NCBI GenBank assembly: GCA_002946415.1
Contig: NJPS01000048.1
Coordinates: 868,001-932,000, forward strand
Source: Rutstroemia sp. NJR-2017a BVV2
Lineage: Eukaryota; Ascomycota; Leotiomycetes; Helotiales; Rutstroemiaceae
Direction: 5' to 3'
DNA length: 64,000 nucleotides
Shown: positions 24,446 through 37,042 of the stretch, piece by piece
Layout of the letters: the number at the start of each line of letters is the position of its first letter
Numbering within the stretch: position 1 is the first letter of the stretch
Notes under the pieces: generated by a model
The model's database searches: none
What the model was told of the DNA's origin: nothing
What the model saw: the letters and a program-made list of their open reading frames with translations, nothing else
Program-made: the position numbers and the translations under genes

Positions 24446-25373
24446 CTCCAGGATGCAGTAGTTGGTAGATAGCTTTATAACAATAGAAGCTAGCTTTCAT
24501 CACGTCTTGACTTTAATCGTTTAGGTATGGTCCTCCGTGTTTTATGTCAGGCGTACAATAACGTAGATGAAAATTCTAAAAAACGTGCGTGAAGATATCT
24601 ACTCTGAGGTTGCAGCTTGTTGTATACTCACGATGCCGTAAGTCTAGGTCATTAGACCGGCGGTGGGATGCAACACACTGATAGAAGACCTTGAAAGCAA
24701 GAAGCAATGAATCTATGCTGGTGGTAGGGCAATGATATTGCACAATAACTACAACTGTGATTCCGTGATAAAGGCATAGCACTAGCATATGTTGAGATCC
24801 CTCGAAGTGTAGAACATTCCTGGGTAATTCATAGCCTACCCTACGCTACACGAACGAAGCCCGGGGTCAAAGAAGGCCTGGTTAATTGAGTAACGGCGGT
24901 TGGCAAATAGCTAGGAAATGGTCGCTACGATGATCTGGAGGATACAGATTTCCGGAAGTTGCATTTAAGGCCATTCCTTCATGTGCAGATATATTACACG
25001 GCCCTCAAGCCTTCTCGGAGGATTAGTCTAGACTTCCTACGTACTCAAATGGCTGATTAGAATAATGACTGTAGCCTTCGTCATTGGTTCCTATGACGCA
25101 ATTTCCCAAGCTGTAATCACAATTCTTCATTTTCACTGCCATCATCCCATCCTCTCATTCATAAGATCATTTTCGTGAACGAGATATTGCTTGTTTTGTG
25201 GTTGTCTTCATCATTGCAAATCTGATTACAAAGCGCCCTTCACTATAGTTGACCTATGCCCATTCAAAGGTCGAAATGCAAGAGGCGACTTGTCAAATTG
25301 ATAGAATTTCCCACTTCAGCGCCCAAATATACCCGCTCCCGAGCGAACCCCCTCCCACACATTCCGCACATAT
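24446..25373. other. Convergent 3' flanks of DPP3 and RPL6
   Basis: About 930 bp between two convergent genes. I see no ORF, RNA gene or repeat that stands out. Confidence 0.6.
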
Positions 25374-26241
25374 CTAGAATACCATGGCGTGTGGCTTATC
25401 ACCCTTGCGTAGGCTGAAAGTGCTACCGAGGTAGCTGGTGAGGTATGGGTCCTTCTTGAGGGAGGAAAGGATGGCCTTGTCGATGGTCTTTTGGTCTGCT
25501 GCACGGCTGCTGGATGGTTGCTTCTTCTGCAGTAGTTATTAGCCTCTTATATTCCTTTATATCCAATCACTTATCAACCCACCTCTGGCTTCTCGCCTTG
25601 CTTGAAGAAAGCCTCCTCTGATGCCTTCTTCTCGGACTTCTCTCGTGCAAAGTACTTGGGGGATGCGATTTCGTCAATCTTGGCCTGGTCAAGCTCGGCC
25701 AAGTCGACATCGGTGGATGTGGCGATAACGTAGCGGGCGTTGACTCTTCGGAGGGGAACTCCATTGACCTTGAATGGGCCGGTGACGAGGAGAACACCTT
25801 GCTCGAGAACCTTCAAGAGAACAACACGCTTGCCACGGAAACGACCGGCGAGGAGAATCAGAACCTTTCCTGGAACAAGGCTGGCCCTGGTCTTGGCGGG
25901 TCTGACGGTCTTGCGGACCTGCGTAACTCAATGTTAGTTCTCATGCTCCTTGTGCGCAGTTTCCTTCCCGTGTATTGTGCAGTCCCACTATGTCCAATCG
26001 ATTACATGTGCAGAGAGCAATTGCAATCGCAAACGCCAGAATATCCTCGATCCGACACAATAGTCCGCAAATTGACAATTTCTCATTCGTCTTCGCTGCC
26101 CCTCAAAAGGATTTGTAGGTAGATATTTACCTTCTTTGGCTTGGATTCATCTTCGGCCGGGTAATACTTTTGTGCCTTCTCCTTCGGAACGTCTCTTGTC
26201 GATTTTCCGAAGGTCTTCTGGTTTACTTCTGGTGCCGACAT
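25374..26241 (-). CDS. RPL6: 60S ribosomal protein L6 (eL6)
   Basis: Three exons: 26241-26131, 25918-25583 and 25526-25374, with introns of 212 and 56 nt. The product is 199 residues. It starts [19 protein letters not shown], then has the KOW-type core [20 protein letters not shown] with [20 protein letters not shown] and the [17 protein letters not shown] segment, and ends [19 protein letters not shown]. These are hallmarks of eukaryotic eL6, a large-subunit surface protein. The long first intron, right after a short basic N-terminal exon, is typical of fungal ribosomal genes. RPN13 lies head to head 398 bp away. The upstream region carries the motif also seen before RPL9. Confidence 0.97.
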
Positions 26242-26638
26242 CTTGAAGAGTGAACCGATATGGGGTTGTTGTCGTGGAATTTGTCGCTGGTCGTCTGGTC
26301 GTTGAAAGTCGATGTTCTCGCGATAGGGAAAGGACGGAGCCAGGGCTAAAACCTCTGCATGCACCAGCAGAATTTCCAAATTTCCGCTCGCTTAGCGAAG
26401 TTTTGTGTATCATGTGACGCATCTTATCATGGATGTGATGTCGAAAGATCATTTTAGCCTTGTGGCCTCATATGTCGGGATCCAAAAGTAAACGTCCTAG
26501 CGTCATGAACGGTCTCCACAATTGCTAAGCTCCGCCGCCGCCTGAATGAGCTTCCATACTTTATTATCAGCGGAACGAGTAACTTAGCTACCAGATATTA
26601 ACAATACCTTTTGCAAGAACAGATACCCAACCACCACA
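26242..26638. other. Divergent promoter of RPL6 and RPN13
   Basis: A 397-bp region shared by two head-to-head genes. It contains the ribosomal-protein motif at 26343-26356, a CTCGCTTAG element with an overlapping CGCTTAGCG palindrome near 26387-26396, and an ATGTGACGCA site near 26411. Confidence 0.65.
26343..26356 (-). promoter_or_regulatory. Candidate ribosomal-protein promoter motif upstream of RPL6
   Basis: Read toward the gene the core is GAGGTTTTAGCC, 102 nt before the RPL6 start codon. It matches GAGGTTTAGC at 106 nt before RPL9. Confidence 0.4.
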
Positions 26639-28095
26639 ATGTCCATTTCACCAATTATCACATTCAAGGCGGGGAAATGCGAGGTTGATGTAGTTCTCCC
26701 ATCAATATATCATTAAACAGAGGACTGACACTTTCCCTAGATGTCAAGTAAACCTTACAAGGTCAAACCCGAAGCTGCTCCTGGTTATATCTACCTCTAC
26801 TCTGAAGATGGTATGTCTTTTCGCACGCATGCCGATGGTTGAAACTAATCTTTACAAGATCTCATTCACTTCTGCTGGCGCGAAAGAAGCAAACCTATGA
26901 CTGCCGATGAGAATCTGGACTTGGTTATGGTACCAACCGATGGCCATTTCACACCATACGAATATACGATTTCGGACGAGCCGACATCCAAGACCAACGG
27001 CCGTATATTCGTACTGAAGTTCTCCTCCTCCTCTCAAAGATATATATTCTGGATGCAATCGAAGCCGCAAGCGCGAAACGGAGACCCCAGTTGGTTTAGC
27101 CCTCGGGATTTAAAGATCGGCCAGATCGTCGACACGTTGTTGCAAGGCGAAGAGGTCAACGTCGAGGAAGAAATCGCACAAGTCAGAGGCGCTGATGGCG
27201 GAGATGATGACCAGGACGAGACGATGGAGGATGTGGAGGGGCATGGCGAGCCATCCGAGCACCATCGCGGAGGAAGTGGCGGGGCTGGGCCAGGCGCTAC
27301 TGGCGGCGATGTTAGAGAAGAAGGTGCCGGTGCAAGAGAAGCTGGGGCTGATGGAGGACGAGCGTAGGTCACCTCTCTATCAAATAAACACAAAAAATAC
27401 CTGAGCATTCGTGGCCACGGCGTTTGGTACATTGGGAGGCGAGTCGACTTCGGGCAATCATGCTTTTGTACTTCTAGAAAGCCACATTGCAATTTAAATC
27501 TCAAGATTTTTGGCTGTGTGTCCAGATTCAACGTGAACATGGCGCTGACGATGCGATTAGTGCTGGTTCAGGACCAAGAGATGCTGCCGCAGTTGTCCAA
27601 AACTTCCTCAACTCGTTAAAAACTCCCGGAGGAGGAGGTATGCAGCAACAAGCGCAAGGTCAGATGTACACGACTCTACCAGATCTCCTTCCCACCGCCG
27701 TTACCATTCCAGCAATTGATTCCGCAACGTCTGACCAAGTCAACAATCTGCTCAGCTACCTACCACCCACGATTCTCCTCCTTGCGCAAGAGTCAGCATC
27801 CTCACTTTCCATGGCCGAAGCAAATGCGGGAACCACCCAAGGAGCCATCGAAGCTCTCAGCCTAGAGCAGAAAAAAGTAGTGTTGAAGCGTGTCTTGAGG
27901 AGTCCACAGTTTCACCAGAGCTTGGGAAGTCTGACCATGGCGATTCGGGACGGCGGCCTGCCCAGTATCGCGGATGCGTTGGGCGTCAAGCTGCAAAACA
28001 ACGGATTGGTGCGCGGAGGAAGCGTGCCCCTTGGAGGCGGCGAGGCTGTGGAAGCATTTGTGGAAGGTGTGAGGAAGACGGTTGAGAAGAAGTGA
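26639..28095 (+). CDS. RPN13: Proteasome ubiquitin receptor Rpn13/ADRM1
   Basis: Clear exons: 26639-26689, 26741-26810, 26859 to about 27365, and a last exon ending at 28095. The first part encodes a Pru domain: MSISPIITFKAGKCEVD, the spliced GYIYLYSEDDLIHFCWRERS, YEYTISDEPTSKTNGRIFVL and RYIFWMQSK. This fold binds ubiquitin and the Rpn2 tail on the 19S particle. A Gly/Glu-rich linker follows. The last exon encodes a helical DEUBAD-like domain (LPDLLPTAVTIPAIDSATSD and the LRSPQFHQSLGSLTMAIRDG helix), which binds the deubiquitinase UCH37/Uch2. The linker junction is unresolved: the only good donor (GC before GTAGGT at 27366) is in a phase that the best acceptor (GTCCAG at about 27529) does not match. 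Reading on through the donor gives a stop at once, so a Pru-only product is possible. Identity is firm; that junction is not. Confidence 0.9.
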
Positions 28096-28802
28096 GCTCG
28101 AATAAATGACTAGGATTCGTTCTGCTGCTTATGATGAATACTTGGAAGCTTGTTTGTACCAACAAGGCATGGCATATAGATATTACCGCCCAAAAGTTAA
28201 TACAAGTCCATGATGACCCCACCGATCATTCTTCGCACTGTCTGCTGTTTGTTATAAGTAGTTTGTCTGTCGCCCGGCTACAATCAACGTCCCGAGCCTC
28301 TTTATGTTAGTGACTCCATGTAATCTGATAGGAGAGAATCCTCCTTGCATCCGTTGACGACTAATTAATGTCACTTGCGCTTCACACTGAGAGAAAGCGG
28401 GAACGCGAACGCCAGGCACGACAGCCAAACTCAGAGACCAAGCGACCAACCTGTCATCCCGACCAAATTTCATTAGATAGCTCCCACTTATTGTACACAA
28501 AGATCCGACAGAGAAGACTCTATGATTCCCCTCTCTCTATCTGTAATCGCACATATTTTCCTCCCCCCCCAACACACACCGCTCAAACCATTCCAATCAT
28601 GCCTGCATTGCAAAGACCAATTTACCACATCACCACGTCGCAACGTGATAGAAGACCCCCTTTCCTCAGACTCCTGTAAAAATATAACGACGTCCTGGAA
28701 ACCATACCATACCAACCACCCCGCATCATGTAGAAGAGTATCCATCATCATACCCGCATACGGAATGACCAAGCGAGAAAATGAGGACTGACTGTCCTTG
28801 TC
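28096..28802. other. Convergent 3' flanks of RPN13 and SFH1
   Basis: About 700 bp between two convergent genes, with some C-rich DNA near 28560. No further gene seen. Confidence 0.6.
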
Positions 28803-30643
28803 CTACCTGTAATCACTGGGGCGTAAATCAGGCCTGTGGAGATCTTTCGACCATCGAGGGAGCTTCCTATCGCGCTCGAAGAGGAATCCACAATTATTGC
28901 AGAGAGTCTAAGGTGAGACATTAGTACTATGATCAAATGGGAAATTTCAAGCGCGCGAGAAATACTTACTCGAGGCCCATACGGTCCGTCCCTAACACAC
29001 CACACCGACGTTCCCCATACTTTGCAATGCGAGCATCGCCAGTTCGTTCGTTCATAGTCGGTCAGACTACCACCACCACCATACCCAGCCGTTCCACCCG
29101 TATCGGGCGTGCCTCTACCACCTGGAGTCCCAGATCTGCCTACCGGGCTCAGACTTCTAAAACGCCGCTTCTTTTTACTTCTTTCGCCACGACCCATTCG
29201 TTCTTCGGCTGGAGGCTCATCAAAGTATCCACCAGCTTGCGGAAGCCCACCGACCATTCCAGTGGTCGAGGAGAAACGCGCCGTCTCTCTTCGCATCCGT
29301 CTAATCTGTCTTTCCCTATCGCCCTCACGTTTCTCAATCTCCTCTTTGGATAATATCTCAATCTTAGGCTCCCACTCGTCCGCTAAGTGCTCGTTATCGT
29401 ATCTCCATCCCGCTTCGGCGCCATTCGCGGCATCATTAGATATTTCTCCTCCATAGCCGCCTACTAATCCTCCGCTTTCGCAAGCTTCCTTCTTGAGCCG
29501 CAATACCGCTTCGTAAATAGCATGTGTCATAGCTGGCACCCATTCCGCAGGAAGACCAAGATCCGCACAAGTTTGCTTTGCGAACATCTCAGCCGTTCCC
29601 GGGGGATGTAAAAGCGACCATTCGAATTTGTCTTGATATAGATGGTTGGAGAGATTGATGTTCAAGTTTATAATACATCGATACATGTCATCTGGGTTGT
29701 ATTCATCGGTCTCAGGTGGTATTGAGGATGCAGTAGCAGTGATATCTTGCGGTGGAGCAGCATTCGGTACTCGAGCAGGTGTAGAAACTCCATTCGAGAA
29801 ACTCCTGCCACTTCGCATAGGCGTAGCATTGCCACTTGCAGCTGGCGTCGCTGATGCATCACGAGATAACGGTCCCTGCTTTATTGCGGTAACAGTGCCA
29901 CTCGCAGTCGCAGTTTGTTGCGAGTGAAATAATGGATGAAGGGCAACCCCCGCATATTCTTCGAGCTGCGTGCGGATCTGTTTGCTGATCTCAGTCGCAA
30001 TTTGCGCCCTATTCGGTAGGTCCAGGTCTTGTACCATGGTTTGCGCAAATTGATCGGTAGTTGTCAACGTCTCATGCAAATTCCATAAAAATATGTCTTT
30101 CAGTCGGTAGGGAACAGTAGTTTCCTGCGTTCTGTATACTGGTAAAGATGTGTCTATCGTTGGGTATGAAATGCCAGTTGGGACCGGGAGGGGTGCTGGA
30201 GGTGTAAATGCAGGTATATCAACGTCGATTCGAATTGGTATCAACGTTAGAGGCAACGCGGTCTGCGCATAATTCTGCATGTCCGGTTTCGAAGATCTGG
30301 ATTTGCCCATCCAATCTCTCCAAATGCCCTGCACTTCTACCGGGGCCGTAGCTTCTTTGCCAACTTTGTCCGCGGGGTCCTGCTTCGCTTGTCCAATCTC
30401 ATCCCTTCTCAAGCTTCGCAAGCCTGTCGGTCGCCTCCTCCCCTCTTCTTCATCATCTTCGTAATCATCATATCCATCTTCTGCATAATTTATCGCCGTT
30501 GTCCCTCTTTTCGTAGTCCGAGACAGAGGCGCTGCGATAGCAGTTGCGGGTTGTATTACTGGCGTGAGTAATGAATTCGCATACGTGCGCAATCGAGGCG
30601 CATAACTAGAAATGAAGGACTGGGGCGGGCTGCGAGCTGCCAT
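28803..30643 (-). CDS. SFH1: SNF5-family chromatin remodelling subunit (Sfh1/Snf5) with GATA-like zinc finger
   Basis: Two exons: 30643-28970 and 28907-28803, with a 62-nt intron, giving 592 residues. The start chosen is the ATG of MAARSPPQSF. The SNF5 domain has its two repeats: VPYRLKDIFLWNLHETLTTT and the DDMYRCIINLNINLSNHLYQ block with the FEWSLLHPPGTAEMFAK stretch. Between them is a Ser/Thr/Ala-rich insert, and after them an acidic then basic tail. At the C-terminus a C-x2-C-x18-C-x2-C finger reads CSHCKVWGTS in the first exon and LCNNCGFLFERDRKLPRW in the second, so the intron splits the finger between its Cys pairs. SNF5 proteins are core subunits of SWI/SNF and RSC remodelers in the nucleus and contact the nucleosome. 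Sfh1 versus Snf5 is chosen on length and the finger; not certain. Confidence 0.93.
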
Positions 30644-31359
30644 TTTGAGCCTATGTTGTCGATGATAATCTGAGAGCAACTAGGTCAAATAGAAAGACTG
30701 AAAATGCGCCGAGCGGCGTTTTCGATTGTACACAATTTTTGGAGTCTATCTCACAGCAAATAGCAGAATAGCGCGTTCATTGCCGTCGAGACTGCGCAGG
30801 ACGGAGCAATAGCAGTCTCAATAAAATGCTGTTTCAATTCGAAGAACGCGTCGTCCACACAGCTGTCAACCAAATTGAGAGTGATTCTCGCGATTCCTTG
30901 GAGCCTTCAATTTAAGGTTCAACCTAGTCTATACTAGGCTAGCGCATAATTTCTACGCTTCACGCCGTTTCAATGCTTACTCAGTCACATCTTTTAAGGG
31001 TCTAGATCTGAATCTGAGTTCAGTTCACGTCGACAATCTAGTTATCACCACTCTTTACACAGGCAAGTAGCGAATCAAAGTGAATCTGACTTTAATTACA
31101 AGTTCGATGAACTTCATATCCATTCATGATCCAAGATAGTCTTCATTTTCGTTCCTTTTTTGTCCCTCTTACCTCTCCATCTCATCACTCATACTTTTTA
31201 CCTTCGTGTTCCATTCAACACTTTTTTTGTCCGCCCACAAACTGAACGCCCACAACGCCGCGCCAAATCGATATACAAACTTGCACAAAGACCAGGTTCA
31301 ATGGGTTTGCATTAATTTTAGATCCACCCTTTCATAACCCAAATGTTTCCATACAGCAT
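30644..31359. other. SFH1 promoter and 3' flank of VSB1-like gene
   Basis: About 715 bp between two minus-strand genes. No ORF, RNA gene or clear repeat seen. Confidence 0.6.
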
Positions 31360-34300
31360 TCAACCAGCTGTAGTCAAAACGTAGCTCGTAACAGCGCTCA
31401 TCCTCTCGCTCGTCAACTTCATACCAATCTTCAAGAGCTCCTTCGCTACCTCAGGTTCCTCTTTTTGTAAGTTGAGCCAGTGCTCCCTGTCCATAAGCCA
31501 AGCTACACAGTCTCTTTCTGCCTGAACTGATGCTGTACGGAGGGTTTCGGAGAAGAATGGTAATTCACCACAAGTTGTCCCGGCGACTATTGATTCGAAG
31601 TAGCGGCCTTGCGGTAGCTCGTAGTCGGCACGCAGAATACCTTCCTCTAAGAGATAGAAACCCGTGGCCTGATCACCGCGATGATAAAGAATGGTGCCGG
31701 CAGAGTAGGTTTTGCGTGTAAAGAAGGGGACCACGCGGAACCAGAAATCTTCATTCTTGTCAGTAAGACCTTGGAAACTTTGGAGGATGAGTCGAAGTGG
31801 CTCTTTGAAATTAGAATATTTGGTGTCGACGGCAGTCTCCTCCAGAGCGTTAGTAGCTGAACGGAATAGTTGATTGCGTCGTGGGGAGCTGAATTGGGCG
31901 TCGAACGAATGTGAAAATGACCTGCCACGACCGCGATTCGTTGGAACGTCCAGCTGTGCGGTTGACACATGGCGAGAAGTGCGAGCTTCTTGCCTCGCAT
32001 AAAATGCTTTCAACAGCTCGTTTTCGCAACTCTCGAGTGCCGAATTAAGGTCAGGGAACAAGTTGACTTCGTTGCCCTCCTGACCCAACCCAACAGCTCT
32101 GAGACTTTGGCCCAAGGGACAATCTGGATCTACCCCGCTAAGGGCTAATGTAACGCCTTTCTTGCTAAACACTCTGTTTAAGCGGTTAAATGCCTCGGCA
32201 GCGGAGTAGTCAATTCCTGTAACGTGATACAGATCAAATATCAAAAAGCGTATTGGTCTTTCATGGAATGCTTCGTCCTCAATCAATGCACGAATGCGTT
32301 CTTCAACACTGACAATAGTACCAAAGAAGAGGTACCCAGCCAGTTTGGTCACATGAATTTGTTGACCAACGTCCTTCAGGTATCGTTTCTGGACGGCATT
32401 TCTGCGAACAGTGGATCCAGCAATCTCACCGGAGTAAGATGCTCGTACTGCCGGCACTCTAGAAGCTAGAATATGGTTAGCACCTCTCAAAGAGTGTCTA
32501 TCAGGACATGAACTTACTTTGTACGACCAGGGATATGAATGCAAGGCCAATCCCTAGGAAGATCCCAACAACGAAATCATATACACCCATAACAAGAACA
32601 ATTGCAATGACCTTCGACCGTTAGTTCATGGTAGAGCATTGAGGAATACGTCCCACTTACGGTCAGATATTCAAGGAGCTTGAGCTTCTTCCTTGGCTCC
32701 CATACTGCTTCTTGCAAAAGCTCGAAGCCCAAAACAAAGATAAGAACGCCAACCATCATAACAGGAATAAACCCAATTAACACAGGTCCTACTATCATGA
32801 TGCCAACGGTAGCAGCAGTCAACATAAGCCCAGCAAGACGACTCGTCCCACCAGACCGTATGAAGATCACACTGTTGGTATACACTAGGTAGTTCTGGAT
32901 GCTTCCCACGAAACCTGAAATTACATTAGAGAGACCATGAGCAATTAGCTCACGATCCAGATTTAAATTATCCTCGCCTATTGCAATAGCAAGTGCTGGG
33001 ACATTGATTGGGACATGGAGAACACCGAAGAATGTAAGAGCAAACATCGCAGGAATTGTCTCAACTATAGCATCCCAGTGGACAAGTTTGAAGTCTGCCA
33101 TCCAGGTTAGTCGTGAACCATGGGCGGGGAAACAACAAAAGATTTATACATACCATACAAAGTATAGAAATACCACCAGGGTTCGCCAGCATCAGGACCC
33201 TCGAAGATCCAACCCGTGTGGCGAAGATTGGGCAACTGTAGTTCATCTAGCGATGTTACAAAGAAATAAAAGATTGCCGGAATGAGCATGATAAATCCCG
33301 GCAAATAATACTTGGAATACTGCGAAGGGACCCTGCTCTGCGACCAAGAAACGAAGAGTGCCAGAATGAATGGAATGATCCATAAGGCGACAGTATCAGC
33401 CTCGAACATCTTGCGCAAGGTCGTCAGATCATAGTTCAAATTTCCGTCAAGGCGTGCTGGTATAGACATTAGCTTGTGCGTGCATGAGATCTTACTCGTG
33501 GGGGCACCTACCAGTAACTTCAAAGCCTGTCGCAACCAAAAACCACCCGACCCCACCAATGCACCCAATAAGTATGTGTCTAGGAATAAACCCAACGATA
33601 TAGCCAAACCTGCAAGCACCCATAATGAAAAAGACAATTCCTGTAAGAACGGAGCTGATTGCATATGACGTGATAGTAGTGGCAATGACGGCTTGGGGAT
33701 TTTCTTCACCCACCCTCTCCATTATCGTGAACGCCATCTTGTGGAAGAATGGTACCACTTCTATCATTTCTGAGCCCAATCCTCCTTTAAAAACACTTGC
33801 ACCACCGGAGTATATCAACTGTGAAACTATGCAGCTCACATAGAACATCGATATACCTGCAGATCCTAGCTTTTCAAAAATTGGTTGACCGAGCGGAAAT
33901 AATATCTGAGAAAATATCAATTAGCATTCGTTAAGAGCAGCTGTATTGGTTTGGTACAGGGAGGTGTTGGGGTTCGTCCACACCAGATGGCGCGTATGCA
34001 ATTAAGCAGAGACAGAGTACATACCATTCCATATGATAATGCGTCCAAAATATTAAGTAGTAGACCAAGGACGACAGCAGGTAGACAGTTCGCTGGCGTC
34101 ACGACACAGCTGCGCCAAACTGCTTTTCCATCCCAGTGCTTTGGAGTGATAGCAGTTTGGATGACATGGCTACCTCTTTCTTTCGTTGTACGAAAGACAT
34201 CTCGTATCTTTGGCCATGACTGCGCCCTTTTCGTGTGTTGGCTTTCGAGATCTTCTCCATGGATCCAATCAGGGTGAGAAAGCTGATGGTTCGGGGTTTT

Positions 34301-35052
34301 GGATATAAGAGGAGTGCGCTCTGTTGAATCCATCTTAAGGCCTTGCGAAGTAATGATTAAACGGCCATTGACGCCGTCGAGTCCCGTAGATCCGTAACCA
34401 GCATGTCCATTATTAAACGTTCCATCATTGTTCGGCGGTGATGTACTTGGAGGTGATGTTCTGAGCATATTCGCTATTTCTGACGTTCCTTGCGGTATAC
34501 TGCTCAAGTGAGCATCCTCCTCTGGCGTGACCGGCTCAGATACTTCATGTATAGTATCGTGCCGTGAACGTTCGGCTTCACGAGTACCACTTGAATCGTC
34601 TTCTACGCCATTGAAGTAGGATTCAAGTTGCATCTGCGTCGTGCGTGGTCGGATGGGAGAGTGCGGTTCGGGTGACGAATCTCGAAGAGCATATGACGCA
34701 AGTTCGGCCGTATCCTCTCTGACACTGCGGGCATACTGTGCGCTGTCCACCGGTGCTACAGTCAAATTCCCAATTAGACTATGGTAATATTAAATATGAT
34801 CCGATGTTTCTACTTACTCAATTCACCACGGTAGGAGAGATGAACGAAAGAACGTGTTGGCTCTCTCTGCTGTGACGTACTAGCCGGGTGCGAGGTCGAC
34901 GTCAAGGTCTGCTGTCCTGGCTGGGCTCGAAGTGAAGAGTAATCGAAGGTAGAAGTACCGTCCTGCGTTCCGGGGGTGCGAGGTATCAGACGCGGACTGG
35001 TATAGGACGAGGCCGAATCGGCGCGACGCCGAGATGATGAGGGGAAAGACAT
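31360..35052 (-). CDS. VSB1: SulP-family transporter with STAS and cyclic-nucleotide-binding domains (Vsb1 type)
   Basis: Seven exons: 35052-34818, 34755-34025, 33905-33512, 33456-33154, 33094-32661, 32611-32518 and 32465-31360, giving 1098 residues. The first 320 residues are disordered and Ser/Thr/Pro-rich. A SulP membrane core follows ([80 protein letters not shown]). Next is a STAS domain ([20 protein letters not shown]) and a C-terminal cNMP-binding fold ([40 protein letters not shown]). The order SulP-STAS-cNMP with a long N-terminal tail matches yeast YGR125W/Vsb1, linked to vacuolar uptake of basic amino acids. The cNMP phosphate pocket lacks the classical RTA arginine pattern in part (LRTASV is present), so nucleotide binding is unproven. 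Start is the ATG of [10 protein letters not shown]; an upstream in-frame extension of 33 codons exists. Confidence 0.92.
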
Positions 35053-37042
35053 AACTCCACCAACACACAACCAGTCCCTTTCCCGTATGTTATCTGGATC
35101 GGACTCGCGCAAAAGGCAAGCAAAACGACCGCGGATGGTTAGAAGCTGCAACAGAACCGAAGCACAATACTGGGTTCGACAAAATAAATTACAAAGTCCA
35201 GATAAGCTTCGTCACTAGTTTCTATTAGCTTGACAAGACCAAAAGCAACCAGCAATGCAGCACCAGCCTGGATGCCTACAGTAGGGGTTCCCTTTGATAG
35301 ACTGATTTGCCGGGGAGAGCTCGAGGAAGTTGGGTACGGAGTATATCGATATCGGGGACTCGGAGTTTGCACAAGGTCTATGGTTCGTGTATTTCACAAA
35401 GAAGGGCAGTATGTGTATGTAGTGATAGAATGTACATAGAATAGAAGAAGCAAGAGGGCAATTAGGCAAAATACAAGAAAATACGAAACGCTACATATGT
35501 AGCTAACTAATAAAGTAATTGAAAATTGTGCGATATAAAGAAAGTTTGGTAAAAAGTGGAAGATTCTTCAGAAAAATCAAAGTCCGCATCGTTCCAGACT
35601 ATGATCCAGATTTTTGCCCGACTAGACAGGGCCGGAGCCGTTTTCCCTTGCCGCTATGCGATCATTCATGCATCTTCCATGCATTCCCCACTCATACTGT
35701 CAGAACATTAAGGAGAAACAAGCTCAGCACGACTCACAGCAGCCGGCGTCGTAGCTGCACGGACCCATGCTAACGCCTCCCTGGAACCTTGTTGGCGACG
35801 AAAAGACTGTGTTTTTTGGTCGGAGGGATACACTGCTAAGGGTCCAGAAACCGGTATGGTATGGAATCACCACCAACAATCCAGAGACTCCGAGTACATC
35901 AAATGCTGCGCTCGATTCTGGTGTGCTGCAGACGTCAACCACGCATTGGAAGGACAATGGACAATGGACAATGGACAATTGAGGACGTCAGACAGTTTAT
36001 GCTGTGTTCATACATTCCACTGTCGTCTGGAAGCTGGAAACAGAATTATTTCGATTGACATGTGATGTGAAAATCCCACGAACGCCACAATATGCGCCAA
36101 GAACGTCTCCCGGCAACCGCATATGAGGTACAGCGGATTGCCATGTTTGTCCAGACTCCAGACCTGGCACACGTTTTCTGTCGCTCAGAAAAACCCCGAA
36201 GCCTGACGCGCCGGGACATACAAAGTAGAATCCAGAGATATCGCGCGCCAGCAGAGATCATGTTTATAGGACGGATGATCACATAGATCACTTGTTGAAC
36301 GCTTTATGGCTCACACCACACATACAGGAGTACAATCCCGCTTTACTCCTCATTTTGTTAGGTAAGTATATACAACCTGGAACTGCACATGCCGGCTTCG
36401 CGCACCATGTAGTTACACCGACCAATCATGATCCCGTACTCGCCTTCCCCTCATGAGCCTCGTCATGTCCAATTGAGTTTGCTCCTTCGATCACGAAATA
36501 TCGAAAGACTCTTAACCACACTTCCTAGAAAGGCTTGATAATTGGAGAAGCTCTTCGCCCCGATTACCCCGCCCCTTTTCCGCATCTCATGCACGAAAAG
36601 AAAGGTTACCAAACGTTGTTGTTCTGTACCTCACCTGATCGTAAGCCATAATACAGTCTCTGGCTGTGTTGTATTTGTATAGTAATAGGAACAACTAAGC
36701 CTGCCCAATGCAGGGTATGTGAAGGGTCCTGTGAAACTATCTTACTTTACTTTAGAGCTCAATCCACCTTAAGGTTTTTGACGGCTGTTGTCAAACGATT
36801 TCTCTGGCAGCTCCGGCAAGAAGTTTGACCATGCCTGACTCCTTTTCTGGCACACGAAGTTGAGATGGGTTTCCAGCCATGCACGATTCTCATGTAGCAG
36901 ACAGCTGGCTCTCGTCCCCAATTGCCTCATCGACGTCAACGCTCAGGGATTTGCTCCACAGGCCCCTTTAGCCTATTCTGCCGTAAATCGCTCTCTAGTT
37001 GCGTCGTCTGTTGTGCCATCAACATCATCCAATACTCGGCGT
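35053..37042. other. VSB1-like promoter region and PSF1 3' flank
   Basis: About 2 kb between two minus-strand genes. It holds a heptamer array at 35951-35980. Plus-strand ORFs near 35767 and 36860 are short; the second runs antisense into the PSF1 3' end. Nothing protein-like seen. Confidence 0.5.
35951..35980. repeat. Heptamer array, unit ACAATGG
   Basis: About four copies of a 7-bp unit ACAATGG. Another heptamer microsatellite, but with a different core from the GCARARY arrays. Confidence 0.75.

Noticed and set aside
27195..27404. Alternative frame in RPN13 linker reading AEEVAGLGQALLAAMLEKKV
   Set aside because: It looks helical, but the Pru exon runs in the other frame without a break and the Gly/Glu-rich reading is normal for this linker. 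A frame change would need two errors.
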